Part shown: piece after piece, positions 40,062 through 50,805 of the stretch | Layout: every line of letters starts with the position of its first letter | Numbering within the stretch: position 1 is the first letter of the stretch | DNA from: Spisula solida | Taxonomy: Eukaryota; Mollusca; Bivalvia; Venerida; Mactridae | NCBI GenBank assembly: GCA_947247005.1 | Contig: OX365950.1 | Coordinates: 49,266,761-49,330,760, forward strand | Direction: 5' to 3' | DNA: 64,000 bases | Position numbers and translations under genes: made by a program | Notes under the pieces: generated by a model | What the model was told of the DNA's origin: nothing | What the model saw: only the letters and a program-made list of their open reading frames with translations | Database searches by the model: none

Positions 40062-41644
40062 TTAGACATACAGAATTTTCATAATAATTTCGTTTTGGTT
40101 CCTGCTGATAAAGCTTCTAATAATATCATATTCATTTGACGATTACATTATGTTAATGTATTATCTAATGAACTTTCCTCTACCAATGCTTGTACGCCAA
40201 CACTGTGTTCTGAGAGCGACATTGTGGATCTTCATACAACTAGCTGCGAAACACTTAAAACTAGTATATGCGAAGGCCAACACAAACTACCAACCCAAAC
40301 TGCGTAAGACCCCCTACAAAGCGCCTTTCATTTCTAATTCTAGTGCTTGCACAACTACTAATGTGTCTAAATTACTAACTTCATGTTTAACTGCTATAAA
40401 AGTTCATTTCCAACGATACTGTGAAAAGACTTATAAAAATTCTGGAGTTATTCTTGACAAAATCCATAGGAAACTACATGGTTCTTCTCTAAGTACTTAC
40501 GATTTTTCAACATTATATACTACACTGCCACATGCTCGTATCAAAGATAAGTTAATAGCGCTGGTCGAGAAAACCACATTTCTGGCGTGCAGTTATTCTA
40601 ATGCATATTTTACTAACAACATATCAGATAAATATACTATGTGGACCTGCAGAGAGGTCTGTGAAGCCCTTATTTTTCTTCTTGACAACATTTTTGTTAG
40701 GCTGGGCAATACCATTTACAGACAAATTATCGGTATTCCAATGGGAACTAATTGTGCACCTCTTGTCGCAGATCTGTTTTTGTATTGTTATGAACGCGAT
40801 TTCATGTTAAAATTGTCTCCCGAACACCAATCTGAGGAAATTACAGCGTTCAATAATACGTCCCGATACCTTGATGACATTTTAAATATTGATAATCCTT
40901 ACTTTTCTAATAAGGTCGTAGAAATTTACCCTGCCGAATTAACACTAAAAAACAATAATAAAGCTAATTCATCTGATACACGCGCATCATTCCTAGACCT
41001 TGATATTGCTATAGAAGCAGGTCAAATTGTTAGTAAAATTTACGACAAGAGAGATGATTTTAACTTCGATATTGTAAATTACCCACACTTGGATGGAGAT
41101 ATTCCACGGTCAACTTCATATGGTGTTTACGCTTCTCAATTAATCCGTTTTGCTAGAGCTTGTTCTTGAGTGAAAGACTTTAATACTCGAAATCTTTGTA
41201 TTACTAATAAGTTACTGCAACAAGGCTATCGCTTCCATAAACTTCGTAAAACGTTTGCAAAATTCTATAGGCGTAAATCGGAACTCATTTCTAAATATGG
41301 TATTAATTTAAAGACACTTCTGCGACAAGGTCTGTCTCAGCCTGAATTTTATGGTGATGTGCTTTACAAATTTCGAAAGATTCTAGGTCATAGCCACTTT
41401 CATGATGTGTTTCTCAAGATCATAAAACGTTTTCTGAGTAGAGGATATGACCCTTTAATTTTGCAACGGACTGCATGCTTAGCAGTGGGTCCATTTACAG
41501 GTCACCACTATGCTTCTTATTTCATTGTGCGATGACCGGAAATTATACAGACTCTATGATATGCCTAACCTCAAGCCTTTGTGGACGGCTGGCATTGATT
41601 CATGTCTGTTACATTGTCTTGTCGTACCCTTGATAGGTCATTGA
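40062..41644 (+). pseudogene. Penelope-like reverse transcriptase relic
   Basis: The main open stretch 40150-41535 shows reverse-transcriptase motifs in order: DFSTLYTTLPH (from 40501), GIPMGTNCAPLVADLF (from about 40732), RYLDD (40864-40878, the YxDD catalytic core), then FLDLDI. This motif set resembles Penelope-like elements more than LINE or LTR enzymes. The gene is broken. Homologous residues FVLVPADKASNN are read in another frame at about 40089-40124, with a stop at 40137-40139. A frame change follows near 40225-40290, a TGA at 41167-41169 interrupts the main frame, and another frame change near 41531 leads into a tail ending at 41642-41644. I see no GIY-YIG endonuclease motif downstream. 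It is a dead copy, 5'-truncated or eroded near 40060. Confidence 0.85.
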
Positions 41645-42794
41645 GTACTTTCTGTGCTACTCGATGGACGTATTTTATATAATGTTTCATGTTTTACATT
41701 CCTTTATTACCGGTCACTGTGGCCTTTTTGTTAGAGGGCAATACATGGCGGGAAACATTTATTTACACTGTCGTGTTCTATAAGGTTGTCTATTGGGTAA
41801 GTGTGAGGTTTGGTGCACTGTAAAACGTTTAAGCCCCCAGTGGCATGTGTCACTGTCCGTACCAAGGCGGAAGCCCCTTAGTCAACCTTCCTCTATGTAT
41901 TGTCCACTTTATTATATAATTAGAAAAAATACAAAAATATTTGGCCACTGTGCCTTTTTGTTAAACTTTATTAATTTTGTATGTGCCATTCTGCAAATTC
42001 GTTGTCCAGCACAAGGCTGCTTCGTATCTTTCAAAATTGCATATACTCAGTGTAAGTTGTGGATTGTCCTTGTGGTGTGTGTGTTGTCCGGTTGTTAGTT
42101 TCTTATCACCTGGCTGTTGTTCCGTTTTAGATTGACTGACTTAAGCAGCAGATTTTCGGGATTGGATGCCCGGTTTTGTATTACATCTTCATGTGCTAGT
42201 TTTTTTATGTTGGGCATGTTCCGCGCCTTTTTCGAGTGAAGTTGTATATTATATGTGCCTTTTTGTTCTCGCGTGTCCCGCGGTTTCTGTTGGGCGGTGA
42301 TACTTCCGGTAGTTTCGTATTTTGTTTAATTATTATACTATGGGTTTTTATCTGGATTTAAATGCCAATTCCGTTTACAGTGGAGTTTTTCAATTTTAAA
42401 TAATCATTAATATGTCATAATTTCTCAGTATTCAATGTTTTGACCGGGGCCAAAAGTTGTATGGAGCTGGGAGTTATTCATACGTATTTGCTGGTTGTCC
42501 TCTTACTATTTCATCCCCGCGATTCGCATCCTACCTGGTTCGTTCATGAGTTTATGTACAGTTGTGGAGTTCTGTCCCCTGATGTCATTGTATGTTGCTG
42601 TAAGTCTCCTACCGGTTTATTACCGGAGGGGACTATTGGTTTGCCATTAGTCCATAATTTTTGGTTCTGATGGGAATTGTGGTTGCTATGGCAACAGACA
42701 CATTGAAAATAGCTTTAAACTAGTAGGGGACTTCTGTATTGCTTGCAATTCTAAATGACTTGTTCATTACGTCATATCTCGATTTGTTCAATTA

Positions 42795-43322
42795 GATCTA
42801 CGTCATTGAAACAAGGTCACTCGGCTATAGGTTTCAGATATTTTGTTGCTGAAATCGGGCCTTTCAACGTTTTAATACTGTTACTTAACCTTTGAGACTA
42901 AAGGCTGCTAAAACTATGTAGTTTAGCAGTTTTACTGTTGTAACTTGGTCATTCAGCGTAGGCATTCTGCCTTTTGTTTGCTGAATCTTTTCTATTCCGC
43001 TTTTAAACAGTGGGACAAGGGATGTTTAATTGTCTTGGTCGGTAGTGTGTTGGGCACTTCTTTGTTTTAAGATTTCTGGCAGCTAACACTAGGCATTGTA
43101 GTACCTTTGCTGTGGAAACTGGGTCATTCAGCAACTTATAATTTATTGTACTTTTCGACAGCTTGGACTTGGGCGGATCGTCGCTTGTTTAGTTTGTGTG
43201 TTTTATGTTTTCTGTGCTCGGTTGGTTCAGTTGGGCATTGAGTTTTGTGTGTTTTTTACGTTTTCTGTGCTCGGCTGGTTGGGTTGAGTGCTGCCTTCAC
43301 TGACTTAATATAATCTTTTTTA
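42795..43322 (+). repeat. Tail-repeat family, longest copy
   Basis: It contains, in order, several GCTGAAA...GTCATTCAGC-type units, a CTTGGTCGGTAGTGTGTTGG block, GCTTGGACTTGGGCGGATC, two units around TTTCTGTGCTCGG, and the terminal TGAGTGCTGCCTTCAC block with AATATAATCTTTTTT. Reverse complements of the same pieces make up R1, R2 and R3 (18-23.6 kb), in slightly shuffled order. Confidence 0.75.
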
Positions 43323-44100
43323 ATTACGCATGGGATTCAACTTACGCAACTTATGTCATTCATTGCTGGTGAGCATATAGGCTAGCTTGAAATATGCTTT
43401 TGTGTGTGATATGGGTGGTTCGTTCTATGTCTAAGTCTGGTGTTGGTGGCTTGGCTCTGCCGCCGGTTCTATGTGGCTATGGATTGTCTATGTGCTACAT
43501 AATTTTATATATATATAGACATTTACACATACACTTGGCACTTGTACAACATATACAGGTAGTCTTTGGGTTGAAAACCAAATCAGCGGAAACACTAATT
43601 TGTTTCAAATGAATTGTTTCTAATGGACGCGAGAGCAATTAAGGAGCATACACGGAATGCATTAACGAGTTCTTCATCATCAGTCGCTGGTGTTGTCAGC
43701 AATTTATGCGAAATAAAGGAAGTGCCTTTGCCATTAATTTTCCCGGTGCATTTTAAATGTTACAATGTAACTATTGTTTCTTTACAAGCAACTGATCTTT
43801 ATAATGTTTTGCACTTTTCACTTGTGTTAATAGGAATCCGTAGTCATTTAATAGAAGTAGCATTATTAAATTGTTTCTACTGCAAATCCCTGTGCTAATA
43901 TGAGATTAACAACCAGCGGCACGGAAATCAAATAATAAAATTTAAAAAGGTACCACATGAGAGACCACACTCCCCAAACGGTTGATGCCTTGAATGGTTT
44001 ATTTGGGATGTTTAACCAACGAAGTCGAAAACAGTAAACTAGAGGTTCGGCAAAATCCTAATGTACAGGAAACAATTAATACTGAGAGATGTCGTTGGAT

Positions 44101-44353
44101 TAACCTACCTACCTACCTAATCCTTTTCTGACTGGTTTGCCTCTAAGGCCATCACCAAAGAACGCCATTTTTTCTGTCTGTGGCCCAACGTTCCACATGG
44201 CCCCACTGCTACGCTTTCTGTGTCATCTCGCGGGCTTTTGATCGTCTCTAGGTCTCCTTTGGTCGGCATCTATTTCGTCTTCTCATCGCAACCCATGTGA
44301 TGGAATTAGGTTGCACGCTGTATACATGACCTATCCATCTCCATCTCCTTCTA
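44101..44353 (-). mobile_element. 5'-truncated non-LTR retrotransposon (LINE) remnant
   Basis: The minus strand encodes RRRWRWIGHVYS and RRRNRCRPKET, resembling the conserved W.GH(V)..RRRGRPKETWRR end of LINE reverse transcriptases. A TAG occupies the place of the family's Trp after the ET. Beyond it, ATDRKN-type residues and a (TAGG)n 3' tail (seen as CCTACCTACC on the plus strand, 44104-44116) complete the 3' end. GTTGGAT is duplicated on both sides (44094-44100 and 44354-44360). Copy 1 has a single GTTGGAT at the matching site, so this is a target duplication. Confidence 0.8.
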
Positions 44354-45418
44354 GTTGGATACACGTAACATTGCAATCTTGAAATGGTTGTGTGGTGAAA
44401 TGTTAAAAGAAACGATGACAAAAAGACATGAAAATGAATTAACAAATGGCAATTGTAATTGTGTGATTAGTGGTAACGTATTGGAAATTTAAGTAGTACG
44501 AATAAATATCATAACAAAACAAAATAATCAACAGAGACAATTCGTCTGGTATGATTGTTCGGCGGTATATGTTAGTGGCTCACGTATTTCGAAGACAACC
44601 TCTGCCGCTCCATTTACATTCCGTCGCATTTTTGTATCGCTTTTACTGACCCGAAGTCATTTTCCAAACTCAATATAATTGTAATTGCGCCCCCCTAAAT
44701 TCGGCAATCAAGTTAATGTAAAGTTTGTCCATTTGAGAAATGATTGTTACCGTTCAATACTATCTTGAATAAACGAGATCGATGTGTAATGCATTTCGCA
44801 GCACGGGGAATGAAACAACTTGTGAAAAAGAATAATTTATTATCTTTAAACAGTTTGCCATTTTCCTTAATTGAATGTATTAGGATGCCATGTTACCATT
44901 TCTGGTAATCATTAATATTGCACTCTGATGTAAAGGTTCAATGACATTTAAAATAGTGTAACTGGAGTTGAGTACACATTATTTTCAAAGTGTACTTAGA
45001 CTAACATTTCAAACAGATTTGCAATCTTCTTTAGTAATTATACATATGTAACTTTATATTGCTTCCGTTTTCTGAAGAGATATACATGTAGTTTGCATGA
45101 CAACTTTTTATACAAGAACACAAGTATGTTATACATATAAACAGCAAAGTAGAATGTATTATTTACAACATGTAATATGAAAGTAACTGTCTATATCTGT
45201 AGGTTTTGTAGTAACACTTGCCATTTTACCTCACTTGGTATATTAAGTTAGAATGAAACTAAATTAAAAACTTAAGGTTTTTTAGAAATGATCATTCGAT
45301 GACTAGTATAAAGATTTCAGAAATTTTTAATTATCTAATAAAAACTGACTATACGAGCAAGTGCCAATAAAACTCATTAAAGTTTCGTCTGACTTTTAAG
45401 GCTATAAGGCATAGGTTT

Positions 45419-46045
45419 TTACACAGGAGTGGCGGGCTTTAGGTCGATATTGGCATACTAGGTTAGGTATTGGATCGAGGGCTTAAGCACAACAGTCCCG
45501 CTATATAACCTTTTTATCGCATATGTTTAACTCCGCTGATTTCTTTCAAATGTAAGATAACAAAACACTAACTTTTTCAGAGCTTTAAACTGCGAAACAG
45601 TCAGAATCCTCAATTTGTATTCAAGCGCGATAAAGAGGTCACATATATATGTACGTTACGTACGCGGGTCGCTTCCAAAATGATCTGATAAAGCATCGAT
45701 ACTGAATATGGCACACCGGAAGAGGGCCAAATATCGATCTTTGGCACACTAGGCCACATCAAAATGCACATAGTTTTCATATTGTTCATATCAGTTCAAA
45801 TACATCGCAATTTTGTTATTATATTTAGAAACACATGCGACAACGATAGATTATTACACATGGACGGCGGGCATTAGGTCGATACTCGGAATACTAGGTT
45901 AGGTATTGGCTCGAGGGCTTCAACCCAAGTGCCAATACCGGTTTAGGATGCCAATATCGACTTAATGATCAACGGTCCTGTTTTTTAACCTTTTTATCGC
46001 ATATGTTCAACTCCCCTTATTTTTTCTAAACGGAAAAGAACAAAA
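45419..46045. repeat. Direct repeat pair, spacing about 435 bp, in copy 2
   Basis: GGCGGGCTTTAGGTCGATA...ATACTAGGTTAGGTATTGG...AACCTTTTTATCGCATATG occurs at about 45419-45570 and again at about 45854-46045. Copy 1 has unrelated sequence here. Likely an unclassified element or satellite fragment. Confidence 0.7.
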
Positions 46046-46183
46046 CAATGTTAATGGACAATGAAATAAGTGAATCGTAATCCAGTGAAAAGTTAATGGT
46101 ACACTTTGTAACGTTATCGACAGAAAATATCTTATCACAAGTGTAGACATGGTCGTATCCAAATGTCACAGAATAGTATAGCT

Positions 46184-46377
46184 GAAGCATTGTGTCATCT
46201 ATGTTTGTCATGTTTCTGTGCTCGGCTGATTCATGTGGGTATTGTGCCTTGTACGTTTTAGGTTTCTGTGGTCGGCTGATTCAGGGGGCATTGTGCCTTT
46301 AGTGTTTTTTTATGTATTCTCTGCTCGGCTGGTGAAGCTGAGTGCTGCCTTCCCTGTCTGACGTAATATTATCTTTT
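46184..46377 (+). repeat. Tail-repeat family copy, insertion unique to copy 2
   Basis: Three successive units of about 50 bp (GTTTCTGTGCTCGGCTGATT, GTTTCTGTGGTCGGCTGATT, GTATTCTCTGCTCGGCTGGT), then the terminal block and TATTATCTTTTT. Empty site in copy 1: GTATAGCT/TGCCCTATTCG (about 32996-33010). Confidence 0.88.
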
Positions 46378-48217
46378 TGCCCAAATCGTTAATCGAACCA
46401 ATGTGAGCTGGTTGATTATGGCCAAGTGCTCAACCGACTGCAATAGCAAGTATGTTTACTTTATCATTAGCTAACGTTCAGCTCCTTACTATAATTGGTG
46501 TTTTAGCTTGCCGAAGCATACATGTGCATAGGTTAAACGCATTTTCTACTGCAAACAACATTGAAGTTTTTATATCCATTCCATCAAAACATTAAAATAA
46601 GTGCACCTAAGAGTAATACAAGTCGGAATCCAGGATGAAATCAAATCATTTAAATATAATGGAGACATTTACCAACTTACAAATAACGCTCATGCAATTT
46701 ACTTAATGTCCTTTTGTCGTATACAAGCGATATAATTCATTCAATATCAGGACAAAATCAACGTTTTGTGCAGTTAAAATCCGTGTTCAGGATAATTTAG
46801 TTGCAGCTATTGTAGCTAGAACGACTAATAAAACTAACAACAGAACCATAATAAAATTATTAAGAATAGAATAATGGATAGTTACAGACATACTGGTAAC
46901 TTTGATTGAAAAATATCGCTGAAATGTATCTGTGTTTATCGAAGAGTATTTATATGTCTGGGCAATGCTGTTCGCAATTCCAATACATCAACACGAATTT
47001 CACAATATCAATGAAGCGTATTTTAATTATTTGCTTAAACCTTATTACGTGTCATTGCGTTGGTGTTAGTGTTTCTGAGTCATTACAGCGCCAATATTAT
47101 CGACGTACGCAATATATATGGAGTTACGCTAGCGTAAATGCTCTGATAAAACAGTAACAGTGTGTAAGCTTTTAAAGTAAGAAATGCATGCTGAGTTGTT
47201 GTCAGAATTGAGAACAATGTCCAGTGACGCTGAAAGCTTGAAACTATGATATGTTATCGTTTTCGTACACAACACCCCATAGTTTTGTCCTATTAAATTA
47301 TAAATTGTGGAATAGTCGACAAGTATTTTTATTACATCCTCTGTCATATAACAGGAGGTAGTCTTCAGCACCCTCAGATTCTATGCTGATATTTTTCCTG
47401 ATCCACATGTCTTGTTGAGGAGGCGTATGATAAATTTGGAAATTTTAATAAGAATAGGCATGGTAAAAAATATTTCCTAGGATAAGCAATGACACTGCTT
47501 AAGTTGTCTGAATTGTTTAATGAGATACGTCGTTTAGCAGCGATATTTATTTAAGACGCCAAACAGCTGATCCCCTATATAACATGGATACCGAGATATA
47601 AATACTTCTACACAAACGACGATATAAGAACAATCTAAAGCAATTGGTCGGCACGTAGTGTTAGAATGGAACAAAAATGCAAAAATGAAATTCCTTATCC
47701 CATTATTGGACATGCGAACACTTGAGTGAAGTTTTTCATATTTCTCACAGATACAGATGAATATTCGGGAGGAATGTTTGTTCTACGTTTTGATATAAGC
47801 TAACCCTTAAACTCCCACAATTTATCATTTTTTCTCCTTTTTTGTCTTCATTACCAAACCCGTATGGAATTGTTGGTCTTATAGCCTGTATCAGTGACTG
47901 TTTCTGAAATATCTTCGCATTTGACCCAGGAATAAATATTACACATCAACGGAATGATAAATGGTTAAACAAATTACTTGAAAACGTAAGATTACAATGG
48001 ATTACAGTGTATTTACGCAACTTTGGTTTTTTTTGGAGGAATTATTGGTAATATAGGCATTTTGTAATGATTTACATATTTTTGAGACAATTTACATTTA
48101 TGAAAGCTGTGTACTTTGTTCGGATTCCTTGATTAATGTTTTGTTTAAAAATGTCTGTTTACCCACGTTCGTGGTTTACCAGATTTAACCTCCTTATTAA
48201 TCTGCAAATGGAAAATA

Positions 48218-48436
48218 TCGCTGGCTTAGAATAAGAAGGTCGTAAGTAGAAAATCAATATTTGCGAAAACAAGAAAAAATGTCTGAAAACTACTCCTTGT
48301 TATGGAAAAACAAGCTTTCTAAACTTCAGTTTGGTCAACATGACATAAAATATAGGCTCATTAGAAGCGCATTGATGTGCTGATTTCAAATATGCATGAG
48401 TCTTATAAGGTCGACCTTTTAATTCTAAGTCAGCGA
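48218..48436. mobile_element. MITE, same family as 19982-20223, in duplicated copy 2
   Basis: Ends are TCGCTGGCTTAGAATAAGAA and TTCTAAGTCAGCGA, flanked by TA on each side. The equivalent place in copy 1 (about 34985-35005) lacks it, so the insertion came after that duplication. Confidence 0.85.
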
Positions 48437-48529
48437 TATATTAAGAACATGGCCTAAAGCTTCTTGAAAGACATTCGACTATATATTCTATGTATTGAAG
48501 ATTACAAAAAGTTGTATTGTCTATTGCAG

Positions 48530-48642
48530 TTTTGTGAATGGTTATACTGATACGACCAACATCACAGAAAGTGAACTAATTACAGTTGCTTTAGAAGATA
48601 TGTTGAACAATTATGACAAGCGTATAAGACCTGGATATGGAG
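48530..48642 (+). CDS. Cys-loop ligand-gated ion channel, exon a (N-terminal extracellular helix)
   Basis: Internal coding exon, bounded by a TATTGCAG acceptor and a GTAAGG donor. It enters in phase 2 and leaves in phase 1. It encodes 37 full codons ending in Tyr-Asp-Lys-Arg-Ile-Arg-Pro-Gly-Tyr-Gly. The L..ML..YD.R.RP.YGG pattern is typical of the N-terminal alpha-helix and first strand of GABA-A, glycine and GRD-type receptor subunits. One N-glycosylation sequon (Asn-Ile-Thr) lies at residues 10-12. The signal peptide exon must lie upstream and I could not find it. The exon begins only about 40 bp after the end of duplicated copy 2. Family assignment rests on this exon together with the next three. 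The exact subunit class cannot be fixed because the Cys-loop and membrane segments are not in the window. Confidence 0.85.
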
Positions 48643-48745
48643 GTAAGGTCATATGCAAGCAAAAGGGGCTCGACTCGGCTAAAGGAATAATTCCTACACT
48701 ATTCAAAATAGACAGGTGTATTACTTTACAACCGACCCTCGATTA

Positions 48746-48835
48746 CCGCGCTTACATTCGATAATCCGAGTTCAACGAGAATGTTTTTCAATTCCTTATA
48801 TTTACATTCAGTCGGACCATCGAATGTAACCGCGT
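48746..48835. repeat. Short imperfect inverted repeat in receptor intron a-b
   Basis: CGCGCTTACATTCGAT (from about 48749) and ATCGAATGTAACCGCG (from about 48820) can pair with one or two mismatches across about 55 bp. Confidence 0.45.
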
Positions 48836-50082
48836 TACAGAAACGGAATGAGGCGGAGAGTTGTTGGGAAATATCATTCTCCATCGGACCGTCGTATCAT
48901 TTTGCAGAGGTTATGGGTAAATGGTGAATTATCTTCTTTACTTGATCCTTTTCTCAATTTTTGTCGGCTCGCACATGTGTCCTCAAAACGGGTTTACCCC
49001 TGTCTATATTAAATAGTGTAGTGATTATTGTTTTAGCCGACTCGAACCCCTCTGATACAAGCCGCTCTAGTCTGTATATTGTTCTTTTGTTATTTACAGT
49101 ACAACTGCTTCGTCGTATTAAACCACCTTTTTTGACTAATAAGAGGGTTTAACCCACCTATTTCGACTAATAATAGGGTTTTGTAAATTTATTTAGGAAT
49201 TGTAGCGGTTTAGTTTCATGTCCTTGTTTGTATTAATTTAGGTATTGAGACGTATGATTGTTTCCGGTGTTTCATGTTTGTTGTTCCCTGTTTGCTTTTT
49301 ATGCTCATCATTCTGTTCCCTGTTTGATAGTGCATTATCGTTTTAGTTTCTTGTTCATGTTTGTTTTGGGCATTGTACCGTATGGTTTGGGTCGGTGTTT
49401 CTTTTTCTTGTTTGTGTTCCTTTTTTTGGCTTTTCGTGCCCAGCCTTTTCTGTTTAGCATAGTTTTACCTGTCTAATTGTTCTTTATTGTCGTACATTTA
49501 AATGCGTAGTACATAGTCAAGGACTGTGCTTTCACAGCTTTTGCATTTGTGCATATCGTTGTAATGGTTTTATCTCTGGTTGTATTGTTGGATTTATATC
49601 TCAGAATATGGAAATTGATAGGTGAATGGCATGCATACTTATTTTGAGGTCTCTTTGTATGTATTATTGGGTGATTTATCCATTGTGGAAACTTTGCACA
49701 TTCTAAATAAATGACATCTGCCTAATAAAAGTATATACATATTTATTGTCTCTGCGTTAAATACAATATCGTGTATACGATTGGTGAGTGTGCCTGCATG
49801 TGAAATTGGTAGAAGTATTTGTCAAAGATTTATCGAGCCAGTATAATATATTCCTTTCAGTATTTAAATTGTAAATTTTATCTAAAAGATTTATAAGATA
49901 TTTATACAATCGCCACCAATATGTTTCGATACCGTCTTTGGTTTTGTTACAATCTGGGTCTTCTTATTTATCAGTGATATGTTTAAGCACGAACTCTTAT
50001 TTTTATCTCCTATAAGTGCGGTATGTACGCATCATTCATTCTCACAAAAAGTTATTTACACGAGATCTTCTCTCGAACCATC

Positions 50083-50489
50083 TAAATGTCAAACTTCTAC
50101 GCAGTGAACTCCCTTGATGTCAAACCGGTACGCAGATCACCCTTAACGTCAAATTCATACGCAGTGAGATCATCCTTAACGTCAAACCTCTAAGTAGTGA
50201 TCTCCCTTAATGTCAAACCTATACGCAGTGATCTCTCTTTATGTCAAATTCATACGCAGTGATGTACCTTAATATCAAACATCTACGCAATGGTATCCCT
50301 TGATGTCAAACCTCTACACAGTGATCTCCCTTGATGTCAAACCGGTACGCAGTGATCACCCTTGATGTCAAACTTGGTGTCAAAGTGATCTCCTTTAATG
50401 TCAAATTTATTAGCAGTGATCTCCCTTAATATCAAACTTATTTGCAGTGATCTCTCTTAATATCAAACAAATACGCAGTGATCGACCTT
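50083..50489. repeat. Minisatellite, about 13 units of about 31 bp
   Basis: Imperfect tandem copies of GCAGTGATCTCCCTTAATGT followed by CAAACCTATAC with many substitutions. The core GTCAAA or ATCAAA recurs 13 times. It lies in the first visible receptor intron. Confidence 0.92.
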
Positions 50490-50737
50490 GTCGCATAAAG
50501 TATAACAATGTGACGTATTCGTGAGGAGTTTCTCTAAATGTGTAACTGTACATATATATATATATTTACTTATGTGGCTTTTAAGTAAATTCAACTGATT
50601 ATTTGCAAGATTTCACAAACTTTCCAGATACCAAATTACTTTATCACCTGTCATTTAAAACTATGATACTTTTAATTACATTGTTGAATTTGTATTTCTA
50701 TATTTCTTAAATTACATGTTGATATTGTATTTTCCAG

Positions 50738-50805
50738 GAGATCCAGTTGACGTAACGATCAATATCAACATTCGTTCTTTGGGACCAATATCAGAAATGG
50801 ACATG
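50738..50805 (+). CDS. Cys-loop receptor, exon b (68 bp)
   Basis: Preceded by a TTTTCCAG acceptor and exactly 68 bp long, the size known for the equivalent exon in vertebrate GABA-A and glycine receptor genes. The first two bases complete a Gly codon begun in the previous exon. The next 22 codons read DPVDVTI, then IRSLGPISEMDM, which matches the family pattern (I.SfGP.SE.DM). This is most like Drosophila GRD and GABA-A alpha-type subunits. The exon ends in phase 0 after ATG. The donor following it is GTCGGT, weaker than usual. A GTAATT three bases further on would break the frame into the next exon, so I prefer the weak site. Confidence 0.88.

Larger units (their letters stand above)
39995..43322 (+). 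mobile_element. Penelope-like insertion (RT relic plus long 3' region and tail repeat)
   Basis: This block is missing from the equivalent position of duplicated copy 1 (near 30275-30300). There the C-run after CATAATTA is followed within a dozen bases by TTAATTGTTCATGG. In copy 2 the same flanks are separated by 3.3 kb. The block holds the RT relic, about 1.1 kb of non-coding sequence (41645-42790) with no ORF I recognise, and a complete tail-repeat family member (about 42795-43322) whose T-rich 3' end coincides with the right border. One insertion event is the simplest reading. Two adjoining insertions cannot be excluded. Confidence 0.6.
35644..48490. repeat. Tandem duplication 2, copy 2 (expanded by insertions)
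   Basis: Same order as copy 1 but 4.3 kb longer. The extra length is the 878-bp element (38425), a tail repeat (39396), the Penelope-like insertion (39995), the LINE remnant (44101), about 240 bp near 45030-45280, a tail repeat (46184) and a MITE (48218). It ends about 40 bp before the first visible receptor exon. Confidence 0.88.

Noticed and set aside
50083..50489. Possible CRISPR-like array
   Set aside because: The units are contiguous and degenerate without unique spacers, in a eukaryotic intron. It is a minisatellite.
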